Origin: an uncultured Bacilli bacterium
GTDB taxonomy: Bacteria; Bacillota_I; Bacilli_A; RF39; UBA660
Assembly (NCBI GenBank): GCA_910586865.1
Contig: CAJUIY010000040.1
Coordinates: 1-15,994, forward strand
DNA: 15,994 nucleotides
Reading direction: 5' to 3'
Below the pieces are notes generated by a model. That model saw only the letters and a list, made by a program, of their open reading frames with translations. It had not been told where the DNA came from and did no database searches. Shown here in pieces: positions 15,130 through 15,994 of the stretch; position 1 is the first letter of the stretch, and the number at the start of each line of letters is the position of its first letter. The position numbers and the translations under genes were made by a program.

Positions 15130-15837
15130 TTATCTGTACTCTTTACGTAAATTAATTTGATTTTTTTCAATTTCTTTTGCAAGATAAGCTCCTATCTCTA
15201 AAATATACTGATTATATGTTATTTTAAAATTCTTATTTGCTATCTCTTTTACATGATAATCGTAGTCTCCTGTTGCTACTATTTTCATATATTCATAAAT
15301 TGTCATATTAAAATATCCGGCTTTATCCAAAATATTTAATAACTCCACATTTTCTGTATTATTTTTCAAAAAATATTTATCTCCATTTAATTCTTGACGA
15401 TTATAATGTTGATTTACAAGCTGAATTTCCGAAGTATCTAACTTACTAAATAATTGTTCTTTCTCACTTGTTGTTAAAAAACTAGGAAGTGTCTTATTAT
15501 CAATATAAAGTAAGGCTTGATTAAGCCAGCTATTGATATCCAATTTTACAACAGAGTTTAAAAATAGATTGGTCTGATTATACATAATAGACTTATCTTT
15601 AATATATATTCTTTTAAAATTCACATTGCATTTACATAATTGGATATCTCCTAATAACTCGCTATCAAACAAATCCAATAATTCTCTAGCAATCACACTA
15701 TAAAAAGAATATACTTTTTCCTTCCAAACAAGTCCACCTGCTAAAGCAGTGGATAATAATATATTTTTTCTTATATCTTCTAATTTTTTTATTTTCTCTT
15801 TTTCTACTGATATTTCATCAACATCTAATATTCTCAT
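15130..15837 (-). CDS. Hypothetical soluble protein
   Basis: A 235-residue protein that I do not recognise. It has no signal peptide, no clear membrane helix and no known catalytic motif. It is Asn-, Lys- and Ile/Leu-rich, with a likely helical N-terminus (EKEKIKKLEDIRKNILLSTA) and C-terminus (YILEIGAYLAKEIEKNQI). CKCNVNF at about 92-98 has two Cys. ATG at 15837 is chosen because GGTGAAG lies just upstream; an in-frame extension to 15909 would start ahead of the -10 element and so is unlikely. It is followed without a visible terminator by the coiled-coil gene, and the pair may be functionally linked. That link is inference from position. Confidence 0.72.
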   Translation of the reverse strand: MRILDVDEISVEKEKIKKLEDIRKNILLSTALAGGLVWKEKVYSFYSVIARELLDLFDSELLGDIQLCKCNVNFKRIYIKDKSIMYNQTNLFLNSVVKLDINSWLNQALLYIDNKTLPSFLTTSEKEQLFSKLDTSEIQLVNQHYNRQELNGDKYFLKNNTENVELLNILDKAGYFNMTIYEYMKIVATGDYDYHVKEIANKNFKITYNQYILEIGAYLAKEIEKNQINLRKEYR

Positions 15838-15853
15838 ATGCTTCACCCATCTT

Positions 15854-15896
15854 ATTCTACTATTAGAATTATAGCAAATTAATAACCAGTTGTAAA
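15854..15896 (-). promoter_or_regulatory. Strong promoter with overlapping palindrome ahead of the hypothetical gene
   Basis: On the minus strand TTTACA (15891-15896) and TATAAT (15868-15873) are 17 bases apart, with TGC before the -10 (extended -10). A 6-bp-arm palindrome, ATTCTA-CTAT-TAGAAT (15854-15869), covers the start site and overlaps the -10 by two bases. That position suits a repressor operator, which is inference. Confidence 0.7.
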
Positions 15897-15934
15897 TTAC
15901 TATCATCATTTATTTCTATTATTTTTTAATCCTT

Positions 15935-15969
15935 TTTTCAAAAAGAAAAAGTGGATTTCCACTTTCTCT
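15935..15969 (-). terminator. Terminator of a gene entering from the right edge
   Basis: Arms 15944-15954 and 15959-15969 pair over 11 positions with one mismatch around a 4-base loop. T-rich sequence follows on the minus strand (CTTTTTG). It implies a minus-strand transcript coming from beyond the window. Confidence 0.7.
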
Positions 15970-15994
15970 AATTAAGGTTCTTATCTTTTCCTAA
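15968..15994 (-). CDS. Possible last codons of a gene mostly outside the window
   Basis: In the frame ending at TAG (15968-15970), the last eight codons read LGKDKNLN. The terminator stem begins inside this stop codon, as at other genes here. The identity cannot be judged, and the other two frames also end near here. Confidence 0.3.
   Translation of the reverse strand, partial: LGKDKNLN

Overview
The window is AT-rich bacterial chromosome with the hallmarks of a low-GC Bacillota (Firmicutes) lineage: strong AGGAGG-type ribosome binding sites, near-consensus sigma-70/A promoters, SpoVD-type PBP, Wzd/Wze/PHP-phosphatase capsule regulators, and LCP, VanZ and DUF4097 proteins. The standard bacterial code fits: every gene reads through without in-frame TGA, and the VanZ gene ends at TGA. 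An uncultured gut Bacilli or Clostridia relative is my guess; the sequence does not fix the genus. Only the PBP gene and a possible small ORF in front of it are on the + strand. No mobile element, tRNA, rRNA or CRISPR array was seen.

Layout. 1-1960 (-): the N-terminal 653 residues of a large protein that runs off the left edge. It has a novel-looking domain with a GWCTAG motif, followed by at least eleven exact 63-bp (21-residue) leucine-rich-repeat-like units. 2209-5072 (-): a membrane-anchored XRE regulator, a membrane-anchored DUF4097 beta-repeat protein, and an M18 aminopeptidase with its own promoter. 5144-7307 (+): promoter, possible 32-codon membrane ORF, SpoVD/FtsI-type PBP with one PASTA domain, and a bidirectional terminator. 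7401-11563 (-): a perfect-consensus promoter, then a Wzd/CpsC chain-length regulator, a Wze/CpsD tyrosine kinase and a CpsB-type phosphatase, a terminator, then an LCP ligase and a VanZ protein. 11636-14276 (-): mraY and gpmI as a two-gene operon. 14360-15896 (-): two unrecognised genes, one a coiled-coil protein, each with its own promoter. 15944-15994: a terminator and perhaps the last codons of another gene.

How it fits together. Most of the recognisable genes serve the cell envelope. MraY makes lipid I, the PBP cross-links peptidoglycan, LCP enzymes attach polymers to the wall, and CpsB/C/D control polymer length and export. The XRE/DUF4097 pair looks like an envelope sensor. No glycosyltransferase, flippase or polymerase accompanies the capsule regulators here. 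There is no intergenic stretch over 300 bases; the longest gaps (1961-2208 and 5073-5347) hold promoters and leaders.

The least explained items are the WCT/LRR repeat protein, the membrane HTH-DUF4097 pair, the two unknown genes at the right, and a recurrent habit of placing the terminator hairpin over the stop codon.
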